Assembly (NCBI GenBank): GCA_964619935.1
Contig: CAZUGO010000049.1
Coordinates: 29,556 to 93,555, forward strand
Length of the DNA: 64,000 nucleotides
Reading direction: 5' to 3'
From: CAZUGO01 sp964619935
Lineage (GTDB): Bacteria; Planctomycetota; Phycisphaerae; UBA1845; CAIVHJ01
Both the position numbers and the translations under genes were made by a program. The notes under the pieces were generated by a model that saw nothing but the letters and a program-made list of their open reading frames with translations, made no database searches and was not told the DNA's origin. The first letter of the stretch is position 1. Each line of letters starts with the position of its first letter. Below, one piece after another: positions 17,676 to 26,965 of the stretch.

Positions 17676-20600
17676 TCAGGGGGTGCGCCGATCGACGTCG
17701 ACGTCCGCCAGGACCGCCGCCGGCAGCGTGATCCGGCGAACCAGGCGAAACCCCACGGTTCCGTGGCGCTCGACGGGCACGGTGTCCGGCGGCCGGTGCC
17801 CCGCAGACAGCACCTCCGGATCACGATCGAGCCAACTGCCGCCCACCGCCACAACGGCGCCGCCGTCATCGCCGCCCGGTTCGCGGCAGTACTCCCAGAC
17901 ATCTCCGGGAAAGCCCAACGAGTCGGCGTCATCCCGGTGGCGGACCTGCCACCATTCATCGCAGGTCAGCAGTTGGCAGCCCAGCGCCTGGGCGAACGCT
18001 TCGGCTTGGGCGGCGCTCAGACCGACGACCTGGTCCCGGGGGGGCCTGCCGATGATCTCGGCCCAGGTCTCCCACGGTCGATCGGCTTCGGTCCAATACG
18101 GCGGGCGGTCCTGAGCGCCGACCTCGGATGCCGGGCGGTACACATCGGACACGCACACCTCCCGCTCGAGGAGGTAGCGCAGGTCAGGATCGCCTTGCTC
18201 CAACCGAATCAACCTGAAGATCATGGGAAAACCGGCGGTGTGCTTGAGCTGCACCCGCAATGGAAACCCGGCCGTCGATTCGCTGCCCACGGCGTCGAAG
18301 GACGCCCCCAGTTGCTCCAGCGCCTCCAGCCAGGCGGCGAAGTTCTGCTGCTCTTGGAGCGTCATGTCCTGCCGCGCCGAGGCTTCGAAATCGCGGCGGA
18401 TCTCGGCATGGTCCGCCCAGGGAGCCGAGCGCAGTCGGTCGATCATCGACCGATAGGCGAAGCCGCTGGCCAGCCACAACGGATCGTCGGCCCGCGACTC
18501 CGGGACCCACTGCAACGCCTGGTCCTGAACGACAAACCGGAAGCTGCGGGCAGCCCCCTCGTTCTGCGGACGCACCTCGATGTACAAGGTGTCCTCGGCG
18601 TCGAGAGGTTCCCGGGCGGTGATTCGAAACTGGTCCGGCGGCACCTCCAGGTCTTGAAACATCGCCGCGACCTCCTGAGGCGTGCGCTTGCTGGAGCCGA
18701 ACACCGCCAGATAGTCGACCGCATCTTTCCGCAACCAGGCGTCGGTGAACCGCACCAGCAGGTCCTGTCCTTGTTGCTGGCGCCGCCAGGCAGCGGGCGG
18801 TGCCGGCCAGTCGATGTGCCCATCCGGCGACACGCGCCAGTGGTCGCTCGCCGAAAACGACAGCACCAGCGGCGCGGTCTCAAAGACCCGAGCGCTGCCC
18901 TCCAAGAGCCCTGGCCGATAGCGGATTCGGGCCCGTGCCGTGCCGCCTGCGAAATCGGGCTCGTCGAAGCGCAGTTCGGCTTCGCTGCACTGGTCCACCC
19001 AGGCGAGCGTTGATTCCAGATCGGCGACCACGGTCGCGCCGGTCCGAGCGGCCAGGGCCTGGGCATCCCGCGCGGCAAACGCCTGCTGAATCTGCCGAAT
19101 GGCGTGCGTGATGCAACTGCGGCGATGTTCCTCCGGCTCGGCTTGAGGAACCGGCCGCATCTCGCGCAATCGCGCTTCCCCGGTGGTCGGATCGCGTTCG
19201 TACCCAACCTGCAATCGCGACCCCTGATACTCGTCACCACCGCTCACAAACACCGCAGTCACCTCGAACTCGACGGCATCGTCGCCCAGCACCTGCCGGC
19301 ATGCACCCAGTTCAAGCTTGCGCGCTGCACCCTGGTATCCCAGATAACCGAGCAATCCTTCGGGGGGCGGCGCGCCGACAGCGAGCCGCTGCAGACGGGC
19401 CTCCGCACCGGCGGCGGTCGGTGACTCGCGGAACGCCGCTTGAATGGTTTCGACCAGCGCGGCCACCCCACTGCCGAGCGCCGCCGATGCCAGCGTGTCG
19501 CGAACCTCGGTGATGAAGCGGGTGACCTCGGCTTGAGTCAGGTCGAAGATCAGGCCGCGCTCGGAGTCCGCCAGCGCGAAGGTCAAGGGTAGCGGCCGGC
19601 CGGCCACCGTTAGTGTGGAGGAGCCCGCGGAGCACACCAGATCGGCGCACACGGGATCGACCAGTTCCAGCGCCGGCGTGCCCTGGGCCAGCCCGTCGAT
19701 GGCCCGGACCAGGTCTCGAGCCGGCGCGGGAAAGCCCAGCCACTCCACCAGCGCCAGACCGCCGGCCCGGGAGAAGCGGGGGCCAAGCTGGGGGCGAATC
19801 GCGTCGAAGGCGGCCGCCAGTCGGGCGCGGTTCCCGCCGCGGGCGCGGTGCGCGACGAAGGCCGAGCCGGCCAGCACCAGCACCGCCAGCGTCATCCCGA
19901 CGGCCCGAGCATGGCGGCGCAGCCGGGCCTGCAATCTGCGGGTGCGCTCCCGCCTCTCGGCCTGGAGGCGCTCGGCCCGTTCGCGCTGCTCCCGCAAGCG
20001 GTGCTGCTCGGCCAGGTACTCCTGGCGCTGCTCCGGGTCGCCTGCAACCGCCGGGCGCGCCGGGTCCTCGATTCTGGGAACCAACGGGCCTGGCACCGCC
20101 GGCGCGGCGGCCGGGTCGTCGATCGAGCCCGCACGGCGGGCGCACGCCGAGAGGACATCGAGCATCTCCACGAAAGTCGTGTACCGCTTGGAAGTCTCGC
20201 TGCGCAAGGCCTTGAAGATCAGCCCCGAGAACGGCCCGTCAAGGGTGGGGTTGCGCTGCCCAGGCGGCACCGGCAGTTCGATCAGAATCTGATACTTGCA
20301 GTCTTCTGGATCATCGCGGATGGCGCCAAAAGGATGCTTGCCGGTGGCCAGCTCGTAAAGCAACACCCCGACGGCAAAGATATCCGACTGCTGGCCGAAC
20401 TGGGACGGGGCATTCCAGACCTCCGGGGCCACATTGCTGGCCACCTGGTTCAGCCAGAACTCATCAGCCCCATCCAGCACCTCCGCGTAACATTCAGCCA
20501 CGCCGAAATCCAGCACCCGCAAGGTTCCGTCGCGTAGACGCACCACGCTGGCTCCGCACAGGCCTCCGTGGCGCAGCACCGGTGGCTGACCCGCGGGGTA

Positions 20601-20888
20601 GGCGGCGGCGAGCGTTTCACACAGTTGGCGGGCCCATTCCAGGAGCGTCGCACCGTCCGGACGATCCCCGAGCACCAGGCTGCCCAACGAACGAACGTCC
20701 TGCAGCCCATAACACAACTCAATGCTGTCGCCGGCCTCGCGCACCTCGCCGGCCACGGCCACTCCCGGCGCTGCGTCGGAAAGGTCGCGCTGTTTGCCGA
20801 CGACGGCCCGCAGGGCTGCCACCAGCCGAGCCACCTGGGCGTCGCTCAACTGCGGCGGCTTGGCAAAGGCGCGGATCAATTCAGCCAT
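17676..20888 (-). CDS. Membrane pseudokinase with C-terminal FGE-sulfatase domain, T6SS cluster
   Basis: The ATG at 20888 (1070 residues) has GGAAG upstream; a TTG two codons earlier is possible. Residues 1-255 form a protein kinase fold: HGGLCGASVVRLRDGTLRVLDFGVAE holds the DFG motif but HGG replaces the catalytic HRD, and VAPEVW and DIFAVGVLLYELATG are present. The N-lobe has no glycine loop or VAIK-type lysine. A charged coiled coil (about 285-330) and a membrane segment (about 335-352) follow. The long outer part ends in an FGE-sulfatase domain: VWEYCREPGGDDG, GGSWLD, then GFRLVRR. Kinase-receptor proteins control T6SS firing in other bacteria. Here kinase activity is doubtful. Confidence 0.75.
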   Translation of the reverse strand: MAELIRAFAKPPQLSDAQVARLVAALRAVVGKQRDLSDAAPGVAVAGEVREAGDSIELCYGLQDVRSLGSLVLGDRPDGATLLEWARQLCETLAAAYPAGQPPVLRHGGLCGASVVRLRDGTLRVLDFGVAECYAEVLDGADEFWLNQVASNVAPEVWNAPSQFGQQSDIFAVGVLLYELATGKHPFGAIRDDPEDCKYQILIELPVPPGQRNPTLDGPFSGLIFKALRSETSKRYTTFVEMLDVLSACARRAGSIDDPAAAPAVPGPLVPRIEDPARPAVAGDPEQRQEYLAEQHRLREQRERAERLQAERRERTRRLQARLRRHARAVGMTLAVLVLAGSAFVAHRARGGNRARLAAAFDAIRPQLGPRFSRAGGLALVEWLGFPAPARDLVRAIDGLAQGTPALELVDPVCADLVCSAGSSTLTVAGRPLPLTFALADSERGLIFDLTQAEVTRFITEVRDTLASAALGSGVAALVETIQAAFRESPTAAGAEARLQRLAVGAPPPEGLLGYLGYQGAARKLELGACRQVLGDDAVEFEVTAVFVSGGDEYQGSRLQVGYERDPTTGEARLREMRPVPQAEPEEHRRSCITHAIRQIQQAFAARDAQALAARTGATVVADLESTLAWVDQCSEAELRFDEPDFAGGTARARIRYRPGLLEGSARVFETAPLVLSFSASDHWRVSPDGHIDWPAPPAAWRRQQQGQDLLVRFTDAWLRKDAVDYLAVFGSSKRTPQEVAAMFQDLEVPPDQFRITAREPLDAEDTLYIEVRPQNEGAARSFRFVVQDQALQWVPESRADDPLWLASGFAYRSMIDRLRSAPWADHAEIRRDFEASARQDMTLQEQQNFAAWLEALEQLGASFDAVGSESTAGFPLRVQLKHTAGFPMIFRLIRLEQGDPDLRYLLEREVCVSDVYRPASEVGAQDRPPYWTEADRPWETWAEIIGRPPRDQVVGLSAAQAEAFAQALGCQLLTCDEWWQVRHRDDADSLGFPGDVWEYCREPGGDDGGAVVAVGGSWLDRDPEVLSAGHRPPDTVPVERHGTVGFRLVRRITLPAAVLADVDVDRRTP

Positions 20889-20952
20889 GATCAAGCTTCC
20901 GCAACGGGGGGTGGCGACTTGCCAGCGCGGCTGGGTCCACCACCCTGGTTAT

Positions 20953-20988
20953 GAAAACGGGACGGCTTGCCCGTGGACAAGCCGCCCC
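20953..20988 (-). terminator. Rho-independent terminator of the lipoprotein gene
   Basis: On the minus strand GGGGCGGCTTG pairs with CAAGCCGTCCC (11 bp, one G-U), with an 8-base loop, followed by GTTTTC. It begins 23 bp after the stop at 21012 and separates that gene from the T6SS-like operon. Confidence 0.7.
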
Positions 20989-21011
20989 GATGAGGTCACC
21001 CTCCAGGACCG

Positions 21012-21734
21012 TCAGGAGGCACACGGATCGACGGCAGTGGTTTCCACCGTTCCGTCTCTCATCTCGGTCCAGGCATCGCACACCAGGCCCAGTGTATCAA
21101 AGAAATCATTGATGACGTTGCTCACGAACCCGGGCACGAACGGAGCCAAGCTGGCATCCACCTGGTCCTGGGCCAGGTCGGTCGCCAGTTGAATCAGTTG
21201 TTCTTTGGAAGCCGCTTCGTTGGCGATGAAGAAGTCGCAGAAGCTGTCCACGGAATCACGAATCGCGGAGCAATCACCCACGTCGAGGGTCTGGTTTCGG
21301 GCGCGCGTGAATATCGGGAGGTCGTCCGGCAGTCCTCCGAAGGAAAAGGTGGTCGGCGTGGACGACAGCGGCAGCACGGTGGTCAATTGAACGCTGCTGG
21401 TCATGCGGTCAAAGGAGAACGAGTTGCCGGCTTCGGTTTCGATCGATCGCGGAACCGCCACATCCGACGCGATGGTGTCATCGAAAAGCACTCGTTCCTG
21501 ACCGCCGCTGGCGGTGGTGATCGCGATCTCGTCAATCGCAGTACCGTCGGCGTTGACATTGAGCGTCATTACGTTTCCGTCGTTCTCAACCGTTCCTCCG
21601 TCCATCGGGTTGTCGCCGCTGCCGCCTTGGAATGAAGCCGGGGTGCTGGCCGCGCCTCCACAACCATGGAGCGCCACAACCAGGGAGCAGCACCCGCCAG
21701 CAAGCAGAATCCGCGCGGCTCGATTGAAACTCAT
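21012..21734 (-). CDS. Secreted lipoprotein, uncharacterised
   Basis: The start at ATG 21734 is set by GGAGGAAAG just upstream; the frame is open to 21788. The 240-residue product opens with basic residues and a hydrophobic core, then VVALHGCGG, a lipobox with the acylated Cys near residue 25. The mature part starts with a Ser/Gly/Asn-rich linker and continues as short beta-type segments (NVNADGTAIDEIAI); three further cysteines fall in the C-terminal half. The last 70 residues are helical. A terminator follows. I recognise no family. Confidence 0.7.
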   Translation of the reverse strand: MSFNRAARILLAGGCCSLVVALHGCGGAASTPASFQGGSGDNPMDGGTVENDGNVMTLNVNADGTAIDEIAITTASGGQERVLFDDTIASDVAVPRSIETEAGNSFSFDRMTSSVQLTTVLPLSSTPTTFSFGGLPDDLPIFTRARNQTLDVGDCSAIRDSVDSFCDFFIANEAASKEQLIQLATDLAQDQVDASLAPFVPGFVSNVINDFFDTLGLVCDAWTEMRDGTVETTAVDPCAS

Positions 21735-22303
21735 GACTTTCCTCCTTGGAGTTGATCGAACGCTATTGTGACGTTCGACCGTGTGCAATTCTAATCACGT
21801 CAAGTGGTCGGACAAGATCGATTATCGTCAGTTGCGGGCTTTTCCTGTATCACAAAGGCAGCCCACGCGATCGCGCACCGTCGGTAACCGCCGACAAGCA
21901 ACTTTCCGAAGCGTGACCTGAGGGGACAACCCCGGTGTCCGACAAGAAGTTCCAGCGCTGAGCGGGCGCTTCCGGTTTCGGGGTGCCACTTTGGGCAATA
22001 CCGCCCAGTCGCTTGGCTCCGCCTGGTTATTGGAATCCCTCCAGCGGGATACCTATTTCTTTAAGTCATTATTTTTAAAATAGTTATCGCCTGTCAGCCG
22101 ATCCGAGGCGACTCTCTGGCATGCCAAGTGGCTGGCCTGGGTCGAGGGGAATGGAACCGAGTGGTCGCGAACTGCGACAGGCCTGGTGGGAGCGAGAAGC
22201 CAGAACTGAACGAACTGCTGCCTCTGTCGGCTGCGGCCGCCCGGTCCCGAGTGGGCCGGTCGGTCGTGGCCCGTTTGCCGGCGGGGACTCGCCCGCCGGC
22301 GGT
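21735..22303. other. 569-bp intergenic region between ftsH and the lipoprotein gene
   Basis: This carries the ribosome binding site of the lipoprotein gene. An AT-rich patch at 22055-22085 stands out and is the likeliest promoter area for it, but no clean -35/-10 pair is seen. Frames on both strands are short and lack motifs. No RNA gene is recognised. Confidence 0.45.
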
Positions 22304-24346
22304 TCAACTTGGCTGGGGCATTGGACCCGTGCCTAGCGCGGTGTCGTCGTCCGGCCGCGGCTTGCGGGTTCTGGGTTCACCCTTGGTCGAAGCCGCGGCA
22401 CTGCGCGGATCGTCCAGGAGATCGCCAATGGTCGGCTTGGTGATGGTCTCGCCGCGCATGATGGCAAGCACCTCGTTTCCTTCCAGGGTCTCGTACTTGA
22501 GCAAGGCTTTGGCCACCGCTTCGAGGGTGTCCCTCTTCTCGTTGAGCAGCTGCTGGGCTTCGGCGTAGGCATCGTCAATCAGCTTCTTGACCTCGGCGTC
22601 AATGCGCTGGGCGGTCTCCTCGGAGTACGTTCTGCCGCCCGGCAGTCCGTAGGCACTCTCACGTTCGTCCTCACCGAGATGGACAAAGCCGAGCCCCTCG
22701 TTCATTCCGAACTCGGTGACCATCATTCGGGCGATGCGCGTGGCCTGCCGAATGTCGGAGGCGACGCCGGAGTTGACATCCTTGCTGAAGCTTTCTTCGG
22801 CAATACGGCCCGCGCACAGGATGCGAAGTTGGGCCAGCATCCAGTTACGATTGTGGTTGGTCCGATCTTTCTCGGGCAGCGAGAAGGTGGCCCCCAGAAA
22901 CGATCCCCGCGGCAGGATGCTGACCTTGTGCACGGGGTCGGAATGCTTGGACAGCAGGATCTGGACCACGGCGTGACCGGCTTCGTGGTACGCGGTCGCC
23001 AGTCGTTCCTTCTCATCGATGACCCGGCTCTTGCGGGCCCGGCCCCAGCGAACCTTGTCGCGCGCTTCTTCGAGATCCTCCATCTCGATGAAGTCCTTGT
23101 TTTCCAGGGTGGCCAGCAGCGCCGATTCGTTGATCACCGCGGCCAGATCCGCACCGCTGAAGCCAGGCGTGGCCCGGGCCAGCCGTTGCAGGTCGACATC
23201 CGGACCGATCTTGACCTTGCGGGCATGAACCTTCAGGATTTCGAAGCGGCCCTTGACGTCGGGTGCCGGCACGGCGACCTGGCGGTCGAAGCGCCCGGGT
23301 CTGATGAGCGCCGGATCCAGCACATCGACGCGATTGGTGGCGGCGATCACGATCACCTGGTCGCTGGATTCGAAGCCATCCATCTCCACCAGGATGGCAT
23401 TCAGGGTCTGCTCCCGTTCATCGTGACCTCCGGTGGAAAAGCCTGCCCCGCGACGGCGGCCCACCGCATCAATTTCATCAAGGAAGATGATGCACGGTGA
23501 GTTCTCCTTGGCCGACTTGAACAAGTCGCGTACCCGTGAGGCACCGACCCCGACGAACATCTCGACGAAGTCGCTGCCGCTGATCGAAAAGAAGGGTACG
23601 TCCGCTTCGCCGGCGATGGCCTTTGCCAGCAGGGTCTTGCCGCAGCCGGGCTCGCCCAGCAGCAGCACGCCGCGCGGGATGCGTCCGCCGAGATGTTGAA
23701 ACTTCCGCGGGTTGCGCAGAAACTCGATGATCTCGGTGACCTCCTCCTTGGCTTCATCGATCCCCGCCACGTCATCGAAGGTGATGTTGGTATGTTCCTT
23801 GGTGGTCATGCGGTGCTTGGAGCGGCCGAAGCTGCCCAGCATGCCCCCGGCACCGCCGGCATTGCGCATGGGACGCAGAACCAGGAACCACAGGAACGCG
23901 AAGATCAGCAGCCAGGGCAGGAGCGAAGCGATGACCCCCATCAGCAGGGTGGTGCTCTGCTCGTACTTGACCACGCCGGTGACGTGCTGGCTGATCTCGT
24001 CCACCAGCTTCTCGTTCTCGGTAGGCTTGTTCCAAAAGACCTTGAACTCGACGTCGCTGGCGCCGCGGGTGCCGACGGGGTCGTCGGGCTGAGCCGCGCG
24101 AACCCCCAGGATGGCGTCGTCGCGCAGGGTGACTTCCTTGACCTTTCCGGTCCGCAGCAAATCGATGAACTCGCTGTAGGAAATCTCCTGGGCACTGCCC
24201 ATGCTGTTGCTGAGCAGGACCAGAAGCAGGAAGAGGAAGCAGATGACCACCACCCAACCGAACAGCCCACGAGGCATCCGCAGGTTGGGATTGGGCGGCC
24301 GCGGATCGGGGTTGCGGCTGGGATCGGGGTTCGAATCCGGCATCAA
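22304..24346 (-). CDS. ftsH: ATP-dependent zinc metalloprotease FtsH
   Basis: The 680-residue protein has two membrane segments (about 28-47 and 137-157) flanking the periplasmic FtsH_ext domain. The AAA+ module has Walker A GEPGCGKT near residue 213 and Walker B IIFLDEIDAVG, then a second region of homology with ATNRVDVLDPALIRPGRFDR. The protease has HEAGH as zinc site (near residue 453). FtsH is a membrane-anchored hexamer that degrades misfolded and regulatory proteins. The N-terminus carries an Asn/Pro-rich tail of about 25 residues, and the C-terminus a short disordered tail. All catalytic motifs are intact. Confidence 0.98.
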   Translation of the reverse strand: MMPDSNPDPSRNPDPRPPNPNLRMPRGLFGWVVVICFLFLLLVLLSNSMGSAQEISYSEFIDLLRTGKVKEVTLRDDAILGVRAAQPDDPVGTRGASDVEFKVFWNKPTENEKLVDEISQHVTGVVKYEQSTTLLMGVIASLLPWLLIFAFLWFLVLRPMRNAGGAGGMLGSFGRSKHRMTTKEHTNITFDDVAGIDEAKEEVTEIIEFLRNPRKFQHLGGRIPRGVLLLGEPGCGKTLLAKAIAGEADVPFFSISGSDFVEMFVGVGASRVRDLFKSAKENSPCIIFLDEIDAVGRRRGAGFSTGGHDEREQTLNAILVEMDGFESSDQVIVIAATNRVDVLDPALIRPGRFDRQVAVPAPDVKGRFEILKVHARKVKIGPDVDLQRLARATPGFSGADLAAVINESALLATLENKDFIEMEDLEEARDKVRWGRARKSRVIDEKERLATAYHEAGHAVVQILLSKHSDPVHKVSILPRGSFLGATFSLPEKDRTNHNRNWMLAQLRILCAGRIAEESFSKDVNSGVASDIRQATRIARMMVTEFGMNEGLGFVHLGEDERESAYGLPGGRTYSEETAQRIDAEVKKLIDDAYAEAQQLLNEKRDTLEAVAKALLKYETLEGNEVLAIMRGETITKPTIGDLLDDPRSAAASTKGEPRTRKPRPDDDTALGTGPMPQPS

Positions 24347-24419
24347 GCGGTTTCCTCAATCGGCTGCGGCAATCACGGTATCGGCAAAAAGCCACAGGTC
24401 TCCGTGGATTATAGGCATG

Positions 24420-24971
24420 CTACCAGGACGATTCCATCGATTCGACGAGCTGTTCGGCGACACTGTCCAGACCGCGAACGGCCCCATCGAAGAAGGTCTC
24501 TCCCGCGGGCCGAATATAGGTCGCAGTCACCCCAAAGCGCTGCCGCTCCGCCAGCACGGCCCCGGTCCGTTGATCCTTCCACCGATAACTCACCACGAAG
24601 GTCGCGCTGGTCTCGCGCGGCAGGTCGGTCGCGTAGGAGTCACCCAGCACGTTCTGGTGGACCTCCACCAATTCGCCGCTGAGGACCGTCTGGGCGTTCT
24701 GGCGGGTGGTCACGCGATACCCTGAATCCATTTCCAGGCGCTTGACGATGGCCTCGGTCAGCCGAAACTCCAGGGTCCGCCGAAAGTCGCGATTCTGAAA
24801 CATCTCGACATGAATGGTCCGTACGCCACTGTTGAATGGTCGCCGCATGGAGTACCCGCAGCCGCTGAGCAACACCGCGACGAGCAGCAGCCCCACACCA
24901 CCCCGCAGCAACACCGCGCGGGTCCGATACCGTGCAGTCAGGCGGTCAAACGGACGATGACCGGTACTCAT
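24420..24971 (-). CDS. lptE: LPS-assembly lipoprotein LptE-like
   Basis: The start is fixed at ATG 24971 by GGAGGAACGCA just upstream, giving 183 residues. The signal peptide ends in LLSGCGYSM, a lipobox followed by the CGY typical of LptE. The mature domain has the family layout: VRTIHVEMFQNRDFRR, then LEFRLTEAIVKRLEMDSGYRV, then a strand VLSGELVEVHQNVL. LptE plugs the LptD barrel and helps place lipopolysaccharide in the outer leaflet. It follows the bamD-like gene by 89 bp on the same strand and is 73 bp from the ftsH start. It supports a true LPS-type outer membrane in this organism. Confidence 0.82.
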   Translation of the reverse strand: MSTGHRPFDRLTARYRTRAVLLRGGVGLLLVAVLLSGCGYSMRRPFNSGVRTIHVEMFQNRDFRRTLEFRLTEAIVKRLEMDSGYRVTTRQNAQTVLSGELVEVHQNVLGDSYATDLPRETSATFVVSYRWKDQRTGAVLAERQRFGVTATYIRPAGETFFDGAVRGLDSVAEQLVESMESSW

Positions 24972-25060
24972 TGCGTTCCTCCGGTGCCGTGGCATCAGAC
25001 CCCGGTCAAGGACCCCGACGCCAGCCGCTGCGGCCAGGTCGGATGGGTCCCTGCGGTAGA

Positions 25061-26050
25061 TCAAGGCCCGGTCTGCGGGACTTCCTGGCCCAAGGCGCTC
25101 AGGGCCGTGGCCGCCTGCGCGGCCGCCCGCGTCCCCTCCCAGTGTTGCACCACCGAGCGGTAGTAGAAGACGGCCGCCTGGGTCTGGCCGACCGTCCCAT
25201 AGTATTCGCCGATCGAGTAGTCCTTCTGGGCACGTCGATTGCGGATGTCCTCAAGAATCAAGTCCACATTGTGTCGTTCAGCGGCGCGGGGGAACTGATC
25301 ACGATAACGCAGGAAGCGTTCCTCCGCTTCGACCAGTGCCCCATCATCAAAATGAATCCCGGGGAAACGACCCAAGGCCGCCTGGGCCCTCCGAAGGTGC
25401 ACCACGGGTGCTCGCCGGCTCTGCGGAAACCCATCGATCAGCCGCCCGTATTCGTCCTCGGCCAGCGCGAACTCGCCGCGACCGAAGTAGTAGTCCGCCT
25501 TGGTCAGCAGGGCGTCCTCGACCAGCGTGGTGGGCTCCATCCCGCTGGACAGTTCATCCAGGATCTTGATGCCCAGGTCCCGGCTCGGCAGCATGCGGAT
25601 GCCGATGAACTTGCGCTTGCGGCCGCTGAGAAAGATCTCGGCAATATTGAACTGCAGTTCCCGGGCCTTTTCGGTAATGTCATCGGTGCCGGAGTCGGCA
25701 GTCAGATCCTTCAGCAAGGTGTACGACTTGTAGAAATCGGCATCAGAATATTCGATCTCGGCCTGGGTCAGCCTGGCCTCCCGCGACAGCGCATGCCCGG
25801 TGCCGTGGATTTTCAGCCAAGTCCCGATGCCACGGCGGGCCGGCCCCAGGTGCCCGTCCGCCAGGTCCGCACGAACCCCCCGCAGGTCGCCGTCCGGCGT
25901 GCCCGGCTGCGGTGGGGGAATCTCCACCCACTCGCCCTGCTGCGGATCGAACTCCAACTGGGCGGCGACGGGGGCTCGTGTGCTGGTGCACGCCCCAAGC
26001 AGCATCAGCCCACAGGGCAGGATAAGGATCTTTCGAGCGGATGCATGCAA
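25061..26050 (-). CDS. BamD/ComL-like outer-membrane lipoprotein with TPRs
   Basis: The 329-residue protein has a signal peptide ending in LLGACTS (lipobox, Cys near residue 21). After a proline-rich linker of about 45 residues come TPR-like helical pairs: YKSYTLLKDLTAD, then YYFGRGEFALAEDEYGRLIDGFPQS, then AEERFLRYRDQFPRAAE. The last part, IGEYYGTVGQTQAAVFYYRSV, is characteristic of BamD-type proteins, where it contacts BamA. It is longer than typical BamD (about 245 residues) and has an added N-terminal segment. It is followed by lptE. Assignment to the BAM complex is by architecture. Confidence 0.65.
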   Translation of the reverse strand: MHASARKILILPCGLMLLGACTSTRAPVAAQLEFDPQQGEWVEIPPPQPGTPDGDLRGVRADLADGHLGPARRGIGTWLKIHGTGHALSREARLTQAEIEYSDADFYKSYTLLKDLTADSGTDDITEKARELQFNIAEIFLSGRKRKFIGIRMLPSRDLGIKILDELSSGMEPTTLVEDALLTKADYYFGRGEFALAEDEYGRLIDGFPQSRRAPVVHLRRAQAALGRFPGIHFDDGALVEAEERFLRYRDQFPRAAERHNVDLILEDIRNRRAQKDYSIGEYYGTVGQTQAAVFYYRSVVQHWEGTRAAAQAATALSALGQEVPQTGP

Positions 26051-26135
26051 CGGCTTCGAGTCCTAAAGCAGTGAGGCATTGAAGACGGCCCGGATTCTAA
26101 ACCGCGCACCGGACCTTGGCAACGCAGGCCGAAGT

Positions 26136-26885
26136 TCACGGAACGGTGGGCCGTCGGGATCGCGGCAGCACGAAGGCCGCCAGGCGGGGCGGCTTGTGCA
26201 TGAGATGGGTGATGTGGTAGTTGAGCAACTCAACGCCGTCGGCCGCCAGGGCCTCCGGCACTTGGCCACGGCTCAGCGCCAGGGCCAATTTCCGGCGGAT
26301 TCGCCGCTTCTCGACATGCGGCGCTTCACAATCGCGGCACAGCAGGCCGCCTTGCCGCGATGAGAAATACAATGGGATCGCGGTGGACGGGACCCGGCGG
26401 CATTCCTGGCAGCAGTCGGTTGCCGGCATCAGACCCACCTGTTCGAGCAGGGCTTGCTGATAGGCACAAAGGGCCGCCAGCGGAGCTTGCGGTGCCGCGG
26501 CGAGCGTGGACAATGCCGTCACCAGGGCGTCAAACAGCCGTGGATGTGGGTCGTCCTCGGCGGTCAAGTCCGAAGTGATCTCCGCCGCGTACTGGGCGGC
26601 ATAGAGCGCCTGGAGCTGGGTGCGCACGCCGCTGAAGCCGTTGACTTGCCGCCACTCGGTCAAGGGGGACAGGCTTCGCTGCCGATCCGGGCGAACCGAC
26701 CAGACGGCCTGCCCCAATTCCAGCAGATCGATCGCCGCCGCATAGCGCGTCCGTGTGCTCCGCTTGATGCCCTTGGCGATCAGCCGAACTTGGCCATGGG
26801 CCCGGGTAAAGAACACCAGAACCTGGGAAGTCTCGGAGAAATCGAGGCGGCGCAAGACCACGGCGAAGTCGCTGCATAATGACAT
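26136..26885 (-). CDS. recO: DNA repair protein RecO
   Basis: I use ATG 26885 (249 residues); the frame is open further but RecO proteins start like this one, with FAVVLRRLDFSETSQVLVFFTR. The N-terminal OB fold continues with GQVRLIAKGIKR. The C-terminal part has a zinc-binding set, CCQECRR, then FSSRQGGLLCRDC, as in RecO. RecO with RecR loads RecA on single-stranded DNA coated by SSB. The length is normal. It lies 85 bp upstream of the bamD-like gene on the same strand. Confidence 0.93.
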   Translation of the reverse strand: MSLCSDFAVVLRRLDFSETSQVLVFFTRAHGQVRLIAKGIKRSTRTRYAAAIDLLELGQAVWSVRPDRQRSLSPLTEWRQVNGFSGVRTQLQALYAAQYAAEITSDLTAEDDPHPRLFDALVTALSTLAAAPQAPLAALCAYQQALLEQVGLMPATDCCQECRRVPSTAIPLYFSSRQGGLLCRDCEAPHVEKRRIRRKLALALSRGQVPEALAADGVELLNYHITHLMHKPPRLAAFVLPRSRRPTVP

Positions 26886-26965
26886 GCCGCCAGTATACCC
26901 CGACGGCGGCCATCCTCGCCGCACGGGGTGTCCTGAAGGCGCGAGCGGTCCGGGTCCCAGCCCGA

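Noticed and set aside
17238..19013. A 591-codon plus-strand frame opposite the kinase-FGE and small T6SS genes
   Set aside because: It crosses two real genes and their gap and has Pro/Arg/Gln-rich low-complexity composition without motifs.
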